Counted from the first letter of the stretch, positions 23,244 through 34,254 are shown. The stretch: DNA of 64,000 nt from Zhengitettix transpicula (GCA_037074705.1 CM073593.1:101021738-101085737); one strand, 5' to 3'. The notes: generated by a model from the sequence alone, not told the origin. Made by a program: numbers and translations.

Positions 23244-23940
23244 TGTCTGCGGGAAGAGGACCGTTGGCGTGAGACTGCAAGCGAGACAGAAGTGTTGGAA
23301 TTGCGATGACACTTCTTGATTGGCCGTGTGGTAAGGAAAGGTCTGAGCCGCGGGGGCGTAACGAGCACCTGTGACGGTCGCGCTCATTTGCATGGCGAAC
23401 CTGCTCTCGCTATTCAATTATCAGGGGTCGATGCGGAGCTCCACGCCGGGAATATTTAATCCGGGTTGCACCGTTCGATGCAAATGCGTTCTGTGACATA
23501 ACACATTAGTATTCTTAACGGAGAAGCTTGAGATATATTGAGTTATCCAACTTTCCTCAAGCGCAAGTTTTGTCATAAGGACAACGTGAGCGGGAATACA
23601 GCGCACCGTCTGGGGGGCGGGGGAAATCCGATATGGGATCTTAATATTACGGTGAGGGTTTCTGCAGCTGCGAGGGACATGTTAATGATCTTTCAGGTTC
23701 GACCAATGGAGTGTAGAGACATTTCTTGTAATATTAGCATTTGGCAGCAATAGATTTGTTTTTGACCGAGTAAAGTTCAGTTCCATTAAATAAAAAATAC
23801 AAACAATGAACGTCATTTCTCCTCCTTCACCTGATTTTCCGTACCAAAAACTCCATCTTCCATCAAGAAGCTGACTTTCGTCGTTTCGTCACAATCTAAG
23901 AGAATAGTATCCATTTTTTTCTAGAATAAAAAAATATAAT
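23244..23940. other. No recognisable feature; moderately GC-rich
   Basis: The interval is more GC-rich than average (23260-23640). The minus frames at 23214-23417 and 23421-23606 and the plus frame at 23538-23753 have no motif I recognise. Confidence 0.4.
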
Positions 23941-23941
23941 T

Positions 23942-24385
23942 CTTTTTTTTTGGGGGGGGGGGGGACATTCTACATGAGGTTAATCCACATAGAGGCAAAT
24001 CCCCTTTAATAGCATAGGAAGAGATTTGAAGGGGGGATGCGGAAGGGTAGAGGTAGGTAGCCAAGGGTTAACTAGAGCCCCCGGTCTATGGTTTAAGGAT
24101 CCTACCCGCCATTCGCCTAAAGGAATGCAGGGAAAACATTAGAAAAACCTGCATCGGGTAGGTCGGGCATTGAGTACTTGTCCCACGCCCTTCCGATAGC
24201 GGAAGAGGAGTTTGCTGTGGGGACGCAGCATCCCCTTCTCCGTGCCTCGACCAGTTTAGGAGGCAGCTGGCCGACTATTCCAATGGGAATAGCGAACAAC
24301 TCTTACCGTATGCCCAAGGTCTGCGACCCCGGAACATACACCTCTCAAAACAGGCTGAGGTGCCTCGGCTTGTGGGAACCTTAGT
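23942..24385 (-). mobile_element. R1 copy with poly(G) at the tail junction
   Basis: The poly(T) is followed by a run of 13 G in place of AGGGCAACAGG, then normal R1 up to TGGGAACCTTAG. Another R1 starts 15 bases on. Confidence 0.8.
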
Positions 24386-24399
24386 GCCCTTCCGATCCC

Positions 24400-24573
24400 T
24401 TTTTTTTTTAGGGCAATAGGCTACATGAGGGTAATCCACTTAGGGCAACTCCCCTTTAATAGCATAGGAAGGGATTTGAAAGGGGGGATGCGGAAGGGTA
24501 GTCTCACCTACAAGGTTTTACCTGCGAGAGAATATCCGTCGCAGGTACTGCCTGCGAGAGAATAGCCCTCGCT
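24400..24573 (-). mobile_element. R1 copy, large internal deletion
   Basis: Tail (poly(T), AGGGCAATAGGCTACATGAG to GGGATGCGGAAGGGTAG) is joined directly to the head hairpins (CCTACAAGG to AGAATAGCCCTCGC). About 370 bases of R1 are missing. Confidence 0.8.
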
Positions 24574-25085
24574 GACAGCCTTCTTCTTATATAAAATTCT
24601 CTCTGAAGACTTTAATATAAACAACTATAACGTACAACTTAATTATCATAAGCAAAAAAATTCTCAATACGTTTATTTCAGAAAAATTTAAGAAATATAC
24701 AATATATAAAATATCTGTGAAATATGTTGATAATAAATTTAAAAAAGAGTTTTAATGGAAATATTTTTAAGTTAGCATGTAAATATCTGGAGATTTAACT
24801 TTAATATTAAAAAATGAGCCAATAGGAAAATTTATTCTAAAACTATTTTTACGTGTCCGTTTTATTAGAGGAATTACATAAACAAAATAAAGTTGAGCGT
24901 TTGAACAAAATGAAATTTTAAAAAAAAGTTTGTATTTTTAACTTTCTGCAGGTATAATATATATCTGACTACTTTTGATTAATTTCAAGGCAAAGAGTGT
25001 GTTGAGGAAAGTCGCAGAGAATTCCCCGTGGTCTACGTCACAGGCAGCCTCATCATTGGTCGAACAAGCGCCAATCACAATCGCA

Positions 25086-25210
25086 AGTTAACCCTTGGCT
25101 ACCTTCCTCTACCTTTCCGCATTTCCATTTCCTGTGCTATAAGAGGGGATTTGCCACTATGTGGACTACTCTGTACATAGCCTGTCTACCCCTTCTCCTT
25201 CTTCGTCTTC
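25086..25210 (+). mobile_element. R1 tail fragment, type B
   Basis: It starts at GTTAACCCTTGGCTACCTTC and ends in CATAGCCTGTCTACCCCTTC, followed directly by R5 in the same order as at 11505-11996. Confidence 0.75.
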
Positions 25211-25549
25211 GGAAGCGATGTACATTATGATTTCCATTTAAATACCGTTATTATAGAACATAATACGTCTGTATTGAACAATATACTAATGGTAAAAAAT
25301 AAATAATCAGAAAGCAGACCAGATTAAGTGCAAAAACCACCTGACTAAAGCGACAAGTGTTGCAGAAACGTCGAGGTGACAATTTTATTTGGCACTTAAT
25401 TTTGTCCGTTTAACGGTAATTCTTTACCTAATTAGCATAAATATCATATAATTAAAACAATTGATGACCTTATGCCAGGCACTTTTTTTATTATGACGAC
25501 GTTTCGATACGACGTCATAATAACACTTAAAAATAAAAAGTGTCTGTAT
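25211..25549 (+). repeat. Repeat R5 with partial fold-back
   Basis: This is the counterpart of 11636-11996. The end (25454-25549) folds through GGCACTTTTTTTAT and AAAAAGTGTCTG around GACGACGTTTCG...CGACGTC. Confidence 0.65.
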
Positions 25550-25779
25550 ACACCTGTCTACACCTTCTTCTCCTTCTTCTTTACATTATGATTAATATGA
25601 TTAATATTACAGAAATATTAATGTAATTTAGAAAAAAAACAAAATTCAAGGCGAGCAATGATCGAATAATTTTGGGGAGGCGTCGAATAATTTATAAACT
25701 GTTATTTTTTCAAAACCTATATAAGCCTAATATATTGTAATACCAATGAATTAGGCCATTAGTTGGTTTTAATAAAATT

Positions 25780-26380
25780 TAATTGTAGCGGCAGGAGCTT
25801 CCAAAGCGACAATGGAGCCCAGCTCTGTTACTTTGTCGGAAAGTCAAAATTGGCGTATGCGCGCTAAAACTGGAGAGCACTAAGAGTTAGTTGGTGACAG
25901 GACATTTCGGAGGACGAAACAAATGATACTAGAGCAGAGACCAGCCGTTGTTTAATGTATTATTAAACAAAATTGTGAATTTAAGACAAAGTAAAAACAT
26001 TCACAGAAGTATTACCTCGTAAATATCGCTAAGTTAGCAGTTTTACGCCTATCAGCAGCCAGGAAAGGAAGTCAGCAGTTTTTACGTCTGTAGCCAGCCA
26101 GGAATAGTAAAGTTGCAGTTTAAGTCCCAAGCGGTAAAAAGACTAGCAAATCACAGGATTCATATAAGGCAAGCGGTCACCAGATAGCTGACAGAAAGGA
26201 GGATCATCCGAGTTCCTGGGAGCCTATCAAGGTTTACTTAAAGAGTGTAAAATCTGTGAGCCAATATTAGAATCTGTGTAAAAATTTTGCAATAGTGTAC
26301 TCCCGAAAACAAAAAGGAATACTGGAACCAGCTGGACAGATGTAAGTAAAAAAATACAAAAATAATGATTTATATAAACG
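25780..26380 (+). other. Unclassified segment with splice-donor-like end
   Basis: It is GC-richer than its neighbours, with local repeats (AGCAGCCAGGAAAGGAAGTC and GTAGCCAGCCAGGAATAG), and ends in ACAGAT|GTAAGT at 26341. There is no frame of useful length. An untranslated leader or the 5' part of a retroelement is possible. Compare 27535-27980, which has the same layout. Confidence 0.3.
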
Positions 26381-26384
26381 TAAT

Positions 26385-26620
26385 TAAAAGGTAGAAGTCA
26401 GATTTCCTTCTATTTTAATATTCAATCATAGTTAATTTATTTTCTTTTAATTTCTTCCTATCGACATATTGTCTAAGTGAATTATAAACTGTGTGTTAAT
26501 TAGTTTTTTTAAAACAACTTGTTGTGTCCATTATAAAACCCAGTGAAGACCCTGAGAAATAAATATTTTAAAGTATAATTGAGTTATTTCCACAAAATAA
26601 ATAAATATTTTGTTGGTTAA
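26385..26620 (+). repeat. Repeat R7, copy 1
   Basis: It shares GTCAGATTTC, a T-rich stretch and CCAGTGAAGACCCTGAG with 28010-28175. The reverse complement of 36725-36900 has AAGTAAAGACCCTGAGAAA. The class is unknown. Confidence 0.45.
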
Positions 26621-26629
26621 TTTCGATCT

Positions 26630-27530
26630 TTTCATTTAATAAAAAGCCTTCCTTTTTGATTATTACAATATATGAAAATGTCGAATAGTAGATATACGTA
26701 AAATACACGTAATATTGTGTTAGTCATGAATTAAATTACAAAAGAAAATATATTTTGTTCCTTCTACCGTCCTATGGCTAAGCCAACGCTACTGAGGATT
26801 CAAGCCGTGAATACAGATGGAAACTATGACATTACAGATGTTTTATATACCTATTTTGTTCTTGAATTTAAAGTGATGTAAGCCAACAGCGTGAACAAGA
26901 TGCGTACAAGGTCGAGGTAGGCCTAAGTGAACGATTTACAGCAACATTATAAAAAGTGTTCTTATCGATTACCGATCGATGGATGTTGGCGTTTTACTCC
27001 TGCGCAAATTATAAAAGATACTTTTCCCCCAGCTCGTGGCTTACCACAAACTTTATTACGACCGCCGCCGAGTCAGGCTTTGAATTTTATTGTGCGGAAG
27101 GAAGAATTGGTTCTACATCTTCAAGTCGATGGCCTCGAACTTTTTGTGCGTTCAAAACCAGACGGTTCGTCGTCTGTCGAGGATGATCCGGATTAAATTA
27201 TTCCCGTTACCGCAGATCAGTTCCTTCCCAAGAATATATATATATATAATGTAATACTCAGTAAAGAGGGACATAAATTTTGTTCTTATTTCATCAGTTT
27301 TCTTTACCAACTCAGATTGGAGATTCTTGAGAGGTTTTTATATAAAAACAGATAATAATAAAATGATGGATAAGCGGCTCTTAGAGAAGGGGAGGACTAT
27401 AATTGGACGTTTAGCGGCTCTTAGAGCTAATGGCTTTGACAGACATCGGGACGAAACCCTAAAGGCATAATGACAGAAGTTTTGTGGACACACAATTATA
27501 TTAAAAGGAAATGTTTATTTTAATTGTATT
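26630..27530. other. No supportable gene
   Basis: Overlapping frames at 26927-27196 (89 codons) and 26956-27186 look the most gene-like by composition but have no domain I recognise and no clear splice context. TAGCGGCTCTTAGAG is duplicated at about 27373 and 27411. Confidence 0.35.
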
Positions 27531-27534
27531 GAGT

Positions 27535-27980
27535 GGCTCTCGGAGCGTGTAAAAGCCAACAGTTGGTGTTTGTTTGGCGAACGTGGAAACTAAAAAACTG
27601 TGAAAAAAAGGGAATATTCTGGAGAGGGGGAAGTGCATAGAAAAGTTAGTTGGATGTCAGACTGCAAGGGAGGAGGACGTGGATGAAAGTTAGTGTGGTG
27701 TCAGAGTTGGGAGGAGATGGACGTAAGAGTTGAAATGTAGACCGCAAAGAAGGAGGACGTGGAGGCTGTGATAAATATTCGGTCAAATTGAATGGCGGCC
27801 GTGCCTAAAAATTAAATAAACATTTTAGTCCATGCAAGCTGTCAGGAGTCGGGATATCAAAAAGGATAAAGTGAACGTGACTGTGAAGCGTGTGTGTGAA
27901 AGTCTGTGCACAGAAGGGCATTGTAGAGTAAAGTGCATTCCTGAAAAAACCCCAAATATAATTGTAAGTAGACATTCAGT
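27535..27980 (+). other. Unclassified GC-richer segment ending in a donor-like site
   Basis: Purine-rich, with GGAGGAGGACGTGGA-type repeats at 27669, 27709 and 27750. It ends at ATAATT|GTAAGT (27959-27967), followed by R7. The arrangement parallels 25780-26620. Confidence 0.3.
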
Positions 27981-28004
27981 AATAAATTCTGTAAATTGTT
28001 AAAT

Positions 28005-28175
28005 AAGGGGAATCAGTCAGATTTCGTTTTCATTTTATTTAATTGCATTGTTTAAATTGTAAATGTTAGTTTTCCGTTCCTTATCAACCCTGTAAAGACC
28101 CTGGGGTAGAGAGTCTGATTTTAAAAAAATGTAACTGGATTATTAGTGTAATTTAATTGTTGAGGTAAAAGGATA
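28005..28175 (+). repeat. Repeat R7, copy 2
   Basis: AGTCAGATTTCGTTTTCATT is followed by CCCTGTAAAGACCCTGGGG. It matches 26385-26620 in order and spacing. Confidence 0.45.
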
Positions 28176-28699
28176 TAAAAATATACAGAGATTTTCTTGA
28201 GTTGTATTCTAGATTAATAAAATTGTTTTGTTTAATAAAATTTAATAACTTGTTTCATCTAAATTCCTTTAACAATAATTATCAACAATTTGGGTGTTAC
28301 AATATATACATATATATATATATATTACTCTATGAATTTATATGCAGGTTATTTTCTCATCGTAGAATGACTGGACGCACAACTCGTTCGTCATTATTCA
28401 GAATGTAAAATAACTTTAATTACGGTTAGCGATTCGTCAATCAGAACCGAAATTTAATAAATAAACCGGTTGCTGGATTTTGATCTTTAGTAAGTTTTAT
28501 TCGAAGCGCCTTATTTTGTCGCTATATAATTTAACATTATATTAATAAGCTTCAGGTTCTTGGTAACTGTGAAAACCATCGGTGGTTTAGATGCATGTTA
28601 ACTAATGTCCATCTTGTAGTGAATATTATTTGTATGTGTTTAAACTTGTACTGAGGTTAAACCCAAGATATTAGTGAATTATTAAATTGAAAAACTTAT

Positions 28700-28845
28700 A
28701 CAAATAAATAACTTATTTTTAATCAAATACAGACAAATTAAGCGATTATATAAATACCACACGTTGTTTCCTGGAAACCTTGTTCCTTTCTTCAGGTGCA
28801 AGAGCCTAGAGCGACACAACTGCACTAGTCTGTTGACCAAAAATT
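28700..28845 (-). mobile_element. Penelope-type tail
   Basis: The minus strand carries CTAGTGCAGTTGTGTCGCTC, then CTTGCACCTGAAGAAAGG, GGAAACAACGTGTGG and AATTTGTCTG. It is inverted relative to the neighbouring copy at 29040-30395. Confidence 0.65.
28766..28795 (-). ncRNA. Hammerhead-like core
   Basis: CTGAAGA (28795-28789), stem GGAA...TTCC, GAAAC (28770-28766). Both boxes are intact. The following AACGTG has no clear NUH triplet. Confidence 0.45.
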
Positions 28846-29101
28846 CCTTATTATTAATAATTTTCATTCTGACCCAATTTTTTTTTTCGTTTGATTGTAT
28901 AAATATATCTTCTTGATGACGTCATCGACGTAGATGCGTGTGTGTTACAAAGTGTGTTATTGCAGGAGTTTGATGTGAGGCTGACGTACTACGTTGATGA
29001 CTAGTCTGTTGAAACTCAACTCAAAACTGTGTCTTTGTTGGGTATTGCGTTTTTCTGCACCTGAAGAAAGGAACAAAGGCTTGAAGAAAAGTTGTGTAGT
29101 A

Positions 29102-30340
29102 CGAGGGTGAATCAAATGTAAACAAGACTTGTTTTTTTTGAATATTTATTTTGATTTTAAACGCACAAACAATCATAGTTTATTTTTCTACATAATCTCC
29201 TGATTTATAAACACATTTTTCCCAGCGTATAGGTAATTTTTTAATTCCTTCCACGTAAAAAGAGTCAGGTCGTGTTGGCGCACATATGCTTCAACCTCAT
29301 TATCGCTGTGGAATTTTTGCCCTCCCAAAGCTTCCTTGAGAGGACCAAAGACATGGAAGTCGCACGGAGACAGGTCTGGACTGTATGGAGGGTGTTCCAG
29401 TGTCTCCCAACCCAGTTGCTCCAATTTTTGTACGGTCAGGGCTGCTGTATGGGGGCGAGCATTGTCATGGAGGAGAATCACTTTTCTCATCGGAAGGTCT
29501 CGTCTTTTGCGGCGATATGCAAGTCTGACCTCAGTCAAAATTTGGCAGTAATTGTTCTGCGCTCATGCAAAAAATCAAGGTGCAGCAGGCCACGCTGGTA
29601 AAAAAAAAACGGTAGCCAAAACCTTGCCAGCCGATAATCGTGACTTGGCTTTCACTGGTCCGGTTGCTCCTTTCTTCCTCCACTCCATACTCGCTTGTTT
29701 CGACTCAGGGGTGTAGTGATGCACCCACGTTTCATTACAGGTGACAATGTGAGAAAGAAATGGGTCTCCTTCTTCCCGAAATCGTGCAAGAAGACGCTCA
29801 CACACTTGAAAACGATTCAGTTTCTGGTCAACTGTGAGAAGGCGAGGAACCCACCATAGCTCCTCTGAGAGTATAGAGTAAGTGCTCTCATAACTTATTC
29901 CAACATCAATTGCAATATCCGAAGTTGTTAGACGCCTATCACCTTCAACAAGTTGACGAACACTGTCGATGTTGCCCGCTGTAATGCTGGTGCGGGGTCT
30001 GCGATCACGTTCACGGCCCTCCACGAACTGTTTATTCCAAGCAAACACTCTAGCTCGCGACAGCGTCACTTCCCCGAACTGTGCAGTTAATCTTCTCAAG
30101 ATTTCGGCCGGTTTTACACCTTCTGCAGCTCAAAACTTGATAACAATACGTTGCGCAATAGATGGAGGTACCTCCTGCTCGGACATCGTAACGATGGACA
30201 CTGAGCGAGTCTATGATGATGAGTCACGTGCTTCCCCCACTCCTGACAAACCAACTTAACAGCCAATAACAGCGGAACGTTCTTCCATCACTATTGCGCG
30301 CGCAGGTCCAAAAGTCTCGTTTATATTTGATTCACACTCG
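29102..30340 (-). mobile_element. mariner transposon
   Basis: This is a 1239-bp element with 29-base terminal inverted repeats (29102-29130 and 30312-30340, three mismatches) flanked by TA at 29100-29101 and 30341-30342. Length, TIR size and TA duplication fit the mariner family. It encodes a single broken transposase on the minus strand. Confidence 0.95.
29188..30186 (-). pseudogene. mariner transposase, inactivated
   Basis: From the ATG at 30186 the frame opens with MSEQEVPPSIAQRIVIKF, then has a TGA at codon 19 (30132-30130). The N-terminal helix-turn-helix region follows, then the catalytic domain. The first catalytic Asp, expected in a GDETW-type motif, is Asn here (TCNETWVHHYTP). The second Asp (LLHDNARPH) and third (SPDLSPCDFH) are present, 34 residues apart, which marks a DD34D mariner. 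A run of ten T at about 29600-29610 shifts the frame, and a small deletion after AATTACTGCCAA near 29545 shifts it back, losing a few residues. The C-terminus ends at 29188. About 330 codons span it, near the usual mariner length. It cannot make active enzyme: a stop, two frameshifts and a lost catalytic residue. Confidence 0.9.
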
Positions 30341-30395
30341 TATTTATATTATCACTTCTTTTGTCTGCAATTGGGTATCTTTCTTATTATTACCG

Positions 30396-31267
30396 AATTA
30401 TTTTGGACTCGAATGGAGTGACGTCAGAGATAACGTCAGACTACTATAGAATTAAATTACCAAGACAGTGTTGCAAGAATAATATTCTTTCTTTGCGAAA
30501 CTACTAAACAAAACGTAGAAGTTTCTGATGTTGAATATTGTGAAATGAAGCTAACTTGTGAGCTCTTTGTTTTACCGAGTGAGCCTTTCTACCTCATGGA
30601 AAAGCTGCTCAACCTTAGCACAGATCAAAGAGCTCTTCTCCATTAAGTATCTAGCCGATATCTTACGCCTTACCTTTTACCGGAATCTCAAGGGTATTCT
30701 CTTCTTAACTTTCTTAACGCTGACGAGACAAATGCAATAAAAACCGAAGACTAAAGAGTTATTTCAGGCAGACGCTCCGTAGATGATCTTAATGTCCCCA
30801 CTCAGGCGATATTAAGTTAGAAATCCTGCTAGACGGAGGGGAATTTATTTTCCGCAGAGGGAAGACGTGGCTGACAATCAACACAACGATTCTGGTCTCG
30901 ATTTAACTGATTTAAATTCATTACGCAAAATACAATTGATTTTATTAAAGTAGGCGTCGTTTGTAAAACTTAACCAATGGGGAAAGTAAAACATTTAGGG
31001 AGAAGAAAACACACAGAGTCTCATACAGTGTTAAAAAGGCAGGCGCTTTAGGCATACAATATCAATAAACAATTTTAGTTTAAGAGAAACATTTAATGAC
31101 AATTTTAAATTTATATAATTTACCCAAGTTTTTGAATTAATAAGCAATTAAAATAAAAACATAACTTATTAGTCTACAAAAATTTTATCCAGAATTTTTT
31201 AGGAGCTTTTAATGGTTTGCCAAATTTATCTCTACAATTAAAATTTTTTTTTCAGAAAACCATTATG

Positions 31268-31268
<1 letters not shown>
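30396..31268. other. No recognisable feature
   Basis: AT-rich DNA with two GACGTCAGA-like motifs near 30420-30450. The frame at 30558-30740 has no motif I recognise. Confidence 0.45.

Positions 31269-31316
<48 letters not shown>
31269..31316. repeat. (TA)n microsatellite
   Basis: About 22 TA units run directly into an R1 fragment, and shorter TA runs resume on its other side at 31368-31380. Confidence 0.9.
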
Positions 31317-31317
<1 letters not shown>

Positions 31318-31369
31318 AAGGTAGCCAAGGGTTAACTAGGGCCCCCGGGCTATATTTTAAGGATCCTAT
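31317..31369 (-). mobile_element. R1 micro-fragment inside a (TA)n tract
   Basis: Only the block GAAGGTAGCCAAGGGTTAAC to TTTTAAGGATCCTA is present, with TA repeats on both sides. It lacks a poly(A) end, so it is not a simple insertion; see findings. Confidence 0.75.
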
Positions 31370-31377
31370 ATATATAT

Positions 31378-31815
31378 ATTTAGGGCAACAGGCTACATGA
31401 GGGTAATCCACTTTGGGAAACTCCCCTTTAATAGCACAGGAAAGGGATTTGAAAGTGGGGATGCGGAAGGGTGGAGGAAGGTAGCCAAGGGTTAACTACG
31501 GCCCCCGGAACTATAGTTTAAGGATCTTACCCGGCATTCGCCTAAAAGTAATGCAGGAAAAACCCTATAAAAACCTGCATCAGGTAGGTCGGGCATTTGG
31601 TACTTGTCCCACGCCTTTCCGTTAGCGGGAGAGGGGTTTGCTGTGGGGTCGCAGCTTACCCCTCGCCATGCCTTCGCCAGTTTAGGAGGCAGCTGACTGT
31701 CTATTCCAATGGGAATAGTGGACAACTCTTACCGTATGCCCAAGGTCTGTGACCCCGGAACATACACCTCTCAGAACAGGCCGAGGTGCCTCGGCATGTG
31801 GGAACGTTAGTTACA
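31378..31815 (-). mobile_element. R1 copy, type A
   Basis: Tail TTTAGGGCAACAGGCTACAT to the GGGAACGTTAGTTAC block; the head is missing. Local changes such as CTCGCCATGCCTTCGCC set it apart from other copies. Confidence 0.85.
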
Positions 31816-31816
31816 A

Positions 31817-32058
31817 TTTTTTTTAGGGCAACAGGTTACATGAGGGTAATCCACGTTGGGCAACTCCACTTTAATAGCATAGGAAGGGATTTGAAAGGGG
31901 GGATGCGGAAGGGTAGAGGAAGATATCCAAGGGTTAACTAGGGCCCCCGGGTTATATTTTAAGGATCCTATCCGGCATTCGCCTAAAGAAATGCAGGGAA
32001 AACCCTAGAAAAACCTGCATCGGATAGGTCGGGCATTGGGTACTTGTCCCACGGCCTT
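31817..32058 (-). mobile_element. R1 tail fragment, type A
   Basis: From poly(T) to the ACTTGTCCCACG block, then abruptly joined to an R1 tail on the other strand. Confidence 0.85.
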
Positions 32059-32103
32059 CTATTAAAGGGAAGTTGTTCATGTAGCCTGTTGCCCTAAAAA
32101 AAA
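32059..32103 (+). mobile_element. R1 tail end, inverted to its neighbour
   Basis: CTATTAAAGGGAAGTTG...TTCATGTAGCCTGTTGCCCT plus A8 in plus orientation, head-to-head with the previous copy. It may reflect twin priming or an independent insertion. Confidence 0.8.
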
Positions 32104-32107
32104 TCCG

Positions 32108-32262
32108 GAATAAAGACTTCTAGGTTTTCTAACCGAGTAAATAATTTCATTTGCTACGTTTCATTGGCGTTCACTGCTACCGTCTTCTAGCAGTAGTGAA
32201 CGTCGTCGAAACGTCACGAAATAAGTGGTTAATTCGGTTAGAAGCCCTAGAAGACTTTATTC
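32108..32262. repeat. Fold-back element with GAAACGT boxes
   Basis: GAATAAAGACTTCTAGG opposes CCTAGAAGACTTTATTC; TTTCTAACCGA opposes TCGGTTAGAA; GTTCACTGCTA opposes TAGTGAAC near the centre. The GAAACGT motifs relate it to the hammerhead-like family, but box 1 is CTAGAAGA. Confidence 0.75.
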
Positions 32263-32269
32263 ATTCTCT

Positions 32270-33725
32270 ACACAATTATTCTTGTTAAGCTTCTCCAATT
32301 TATCATGTCGTAATCATATAATTTACACTTAAAAATGTGTAACTGTAATGGTTTTCATATGGTAGCCGTTATGGCTGTTAAAGAATGAGAGAAGCGGATT
32401 AGACAAACGTTGCCACGTCGTCGTCAGTAATGAATGACAAGAAAACCCTTACAGCAGCTGCGTGGAAAAAATTATAAAATGACAACGTCGCAACGAATTT
32501 GATTCGACGGCACAAGGAAGACCTTCAAGGTCAAATAGTCTCAGATTTAAAAACAACTATATGACAATTTAACACTGTTAAGACACCTCCACGGGTTGTC
32601 AACTGTACGTGACAGATAACTGGAATTTTGTAATGAAACGAAACTCTTCAGTTCTCGATTTTAATTTACCACGTTTAGGAAATTTGAAATGAAGTGGCTG
32701 GAATTAAAATTTAATTATAGGATTTTTTCCCCCCATCAATTATTCAGGGGAAAAGCTTGGAAAGACGAATCAGGATGATGTGGAGAGCAGCTGAAGACCA
32801 ATTTCCGGGTATTAAACGCGTCGCCCCGTATTTCGGTTTTCGTTCTCGCGTGCCTTTACCTAAACAAAAAAAACGTGTTTGTCACATTAAAATATCCATT
32901 GTTTTTACCTTGTCACAAAGAAGCAATGTGCTGTGTTGTTTTCTCTAACAATTCAGTATAAACTCAATTGTAATGTTTGAAATATCGAATTTCCTTGTTT
33001 GAGTGAAGCTAAACTGGTTAAATTTTTAATCGGATTAGTTGCGTCCTCGTTTTTCTCGCTATATATTCATTTTGGTTAATTTGCTCAAATGTTGCTGCTG
33101 CTGCAACTGGCCACAATTTGATTTCTCCATCCACCATCACCATTGGACAACGCCAATAAATTCAGTCTGAAATATCTTTTGCGGGTGTTTGTTTGTGTGT
33201 GTGTGTGTGTGGAACAAATACTAAAAACAAAAATTATTTTTTCCTATAAACATGATAAACTGGTACTGACGAACAAATAGTACCACAAACACTGGAGAAT
33301 ACATTTGTTTTCAAAACATTTTAATCCTCTACAGTATTATAATAGTTGATTATTTTTTTCATGATATAAATATTTGCTTCACCATCATGTGCCTTAATGC
33401 AGCCATATTGCTCGGTGAAAGAGTTCGTAGAAAGGAAGCACAGACTAGATCCCCTTTAATAAAATAGTTTCCTGGTATCCCCCTATAAATTTACGATATT
33501 ATTTTATTATTATAATATTCTAATATTTTAGAAGATACCTTATTTTCTTTTTTATGGTCGACGGGAATCAATGTAGCATTTTCTACTGTAATGAAAATTG
33601 ACGATTAATTAAAACTCTTATTATTTCTTTGTTTTATTAATATCTTTAACGTAGGTCTAATTCTCATATTTTTTAAAAATTACAATGTATGTTTTTTAAA
33701 CTCTGTATTTTAAATTATTATACTT
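32270..33725. other. No recognisable feature
   Basis: AT-rich, with a (GT)n run at about 33195-33212. The frame at 32757-32948 shows no domain I recognise. Confidence 0.5.
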
Positions 33726-33727
33726 CC

Positions 33728-34254
33728 TTTATGTAATAGGCTACATGAAGGTAATCCACATAGTGACAACTCCCCTTTAATAGTATAGGAAAGGGAGTGA
33801 AAGGGAGGATGCGGAAGGGTAGAGGAAGGTAGCCAAGGGTTAACTAGGGGCCCCCGGGCTATTTTTTAAGGATCCTACCCTGCATTCGCCTAAAAGTAAT
33901 GCAGGACAAATCCTAGAAAAACCTGCATCAGGTAGGTCAGCCATTGGGTACTTGTCCCACACCCTTCCGATAGCGGGAGAGGAGTTTCTTGTGGGGGGCG
34001 CAGCTTTCCCTTTACCGTGCCTCGACCAGTTTAGGAGGCAGCTGGCCGAGTGTTCGAATGCGAACAGCGAACAACTCTTACCGTACGCCAAAGGTATGTG
34101 ACCCCGGAACATACACCTCTCAGAACAGGCCGAGGTGCCTCGGCTTGTGGGAACAATAGTTAAAAAACCTGAGGGGGGTAAAAGGCATCCCCCAAGGTAG
34201 CCCCTTCCGACTATCCTACAAGGTTCTGCATGCGAGAGAATAGCCCTCGCAGAC
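33728..34254 (-). mobile_element. R1, near full length, poly(A) decayed
   Basis: All R1 blocks are present from GTAATAGGCTACATGAAGG to the head (GCGAGAGAATAGCCCTCGCA). The poly(T) has mutated, which suggests an older copy. The minus frame at 33840-34112 is not a conserved protein. Confidence 0.85.

Larger units (their letters stand above)
29040..30395 (+). mobile_element. Penelope-type tail split by a mariner
   Basis: CACCTGAAGAAAGGAAC...AGTTGTGTAGTA ends at 29101 and resumes at 30341 with TATTTATATTATCACTTCTT, TTGTCTGCAATTGGG and TCTTTCTTATTATT, exactly the order in intact copies at 5560-5710 (reverse) and 22437-22660. The core here is degraded (CTGAAGA but GAAAA). Confidence 0.75.

Noticed and set aside
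26927..27196. A host exon of 89 codons
   Set aside because: No domain I recognise, an overlapping alternative frame, and no clear acceptor/donor pair in frame.
32108..32262. A hammerhead core
   Set aside because: GAAACGT is present but box 1 reads CTAGAAGA, so an invariant position fails; listed as a fold-back only. The same applies to 4535-4625.
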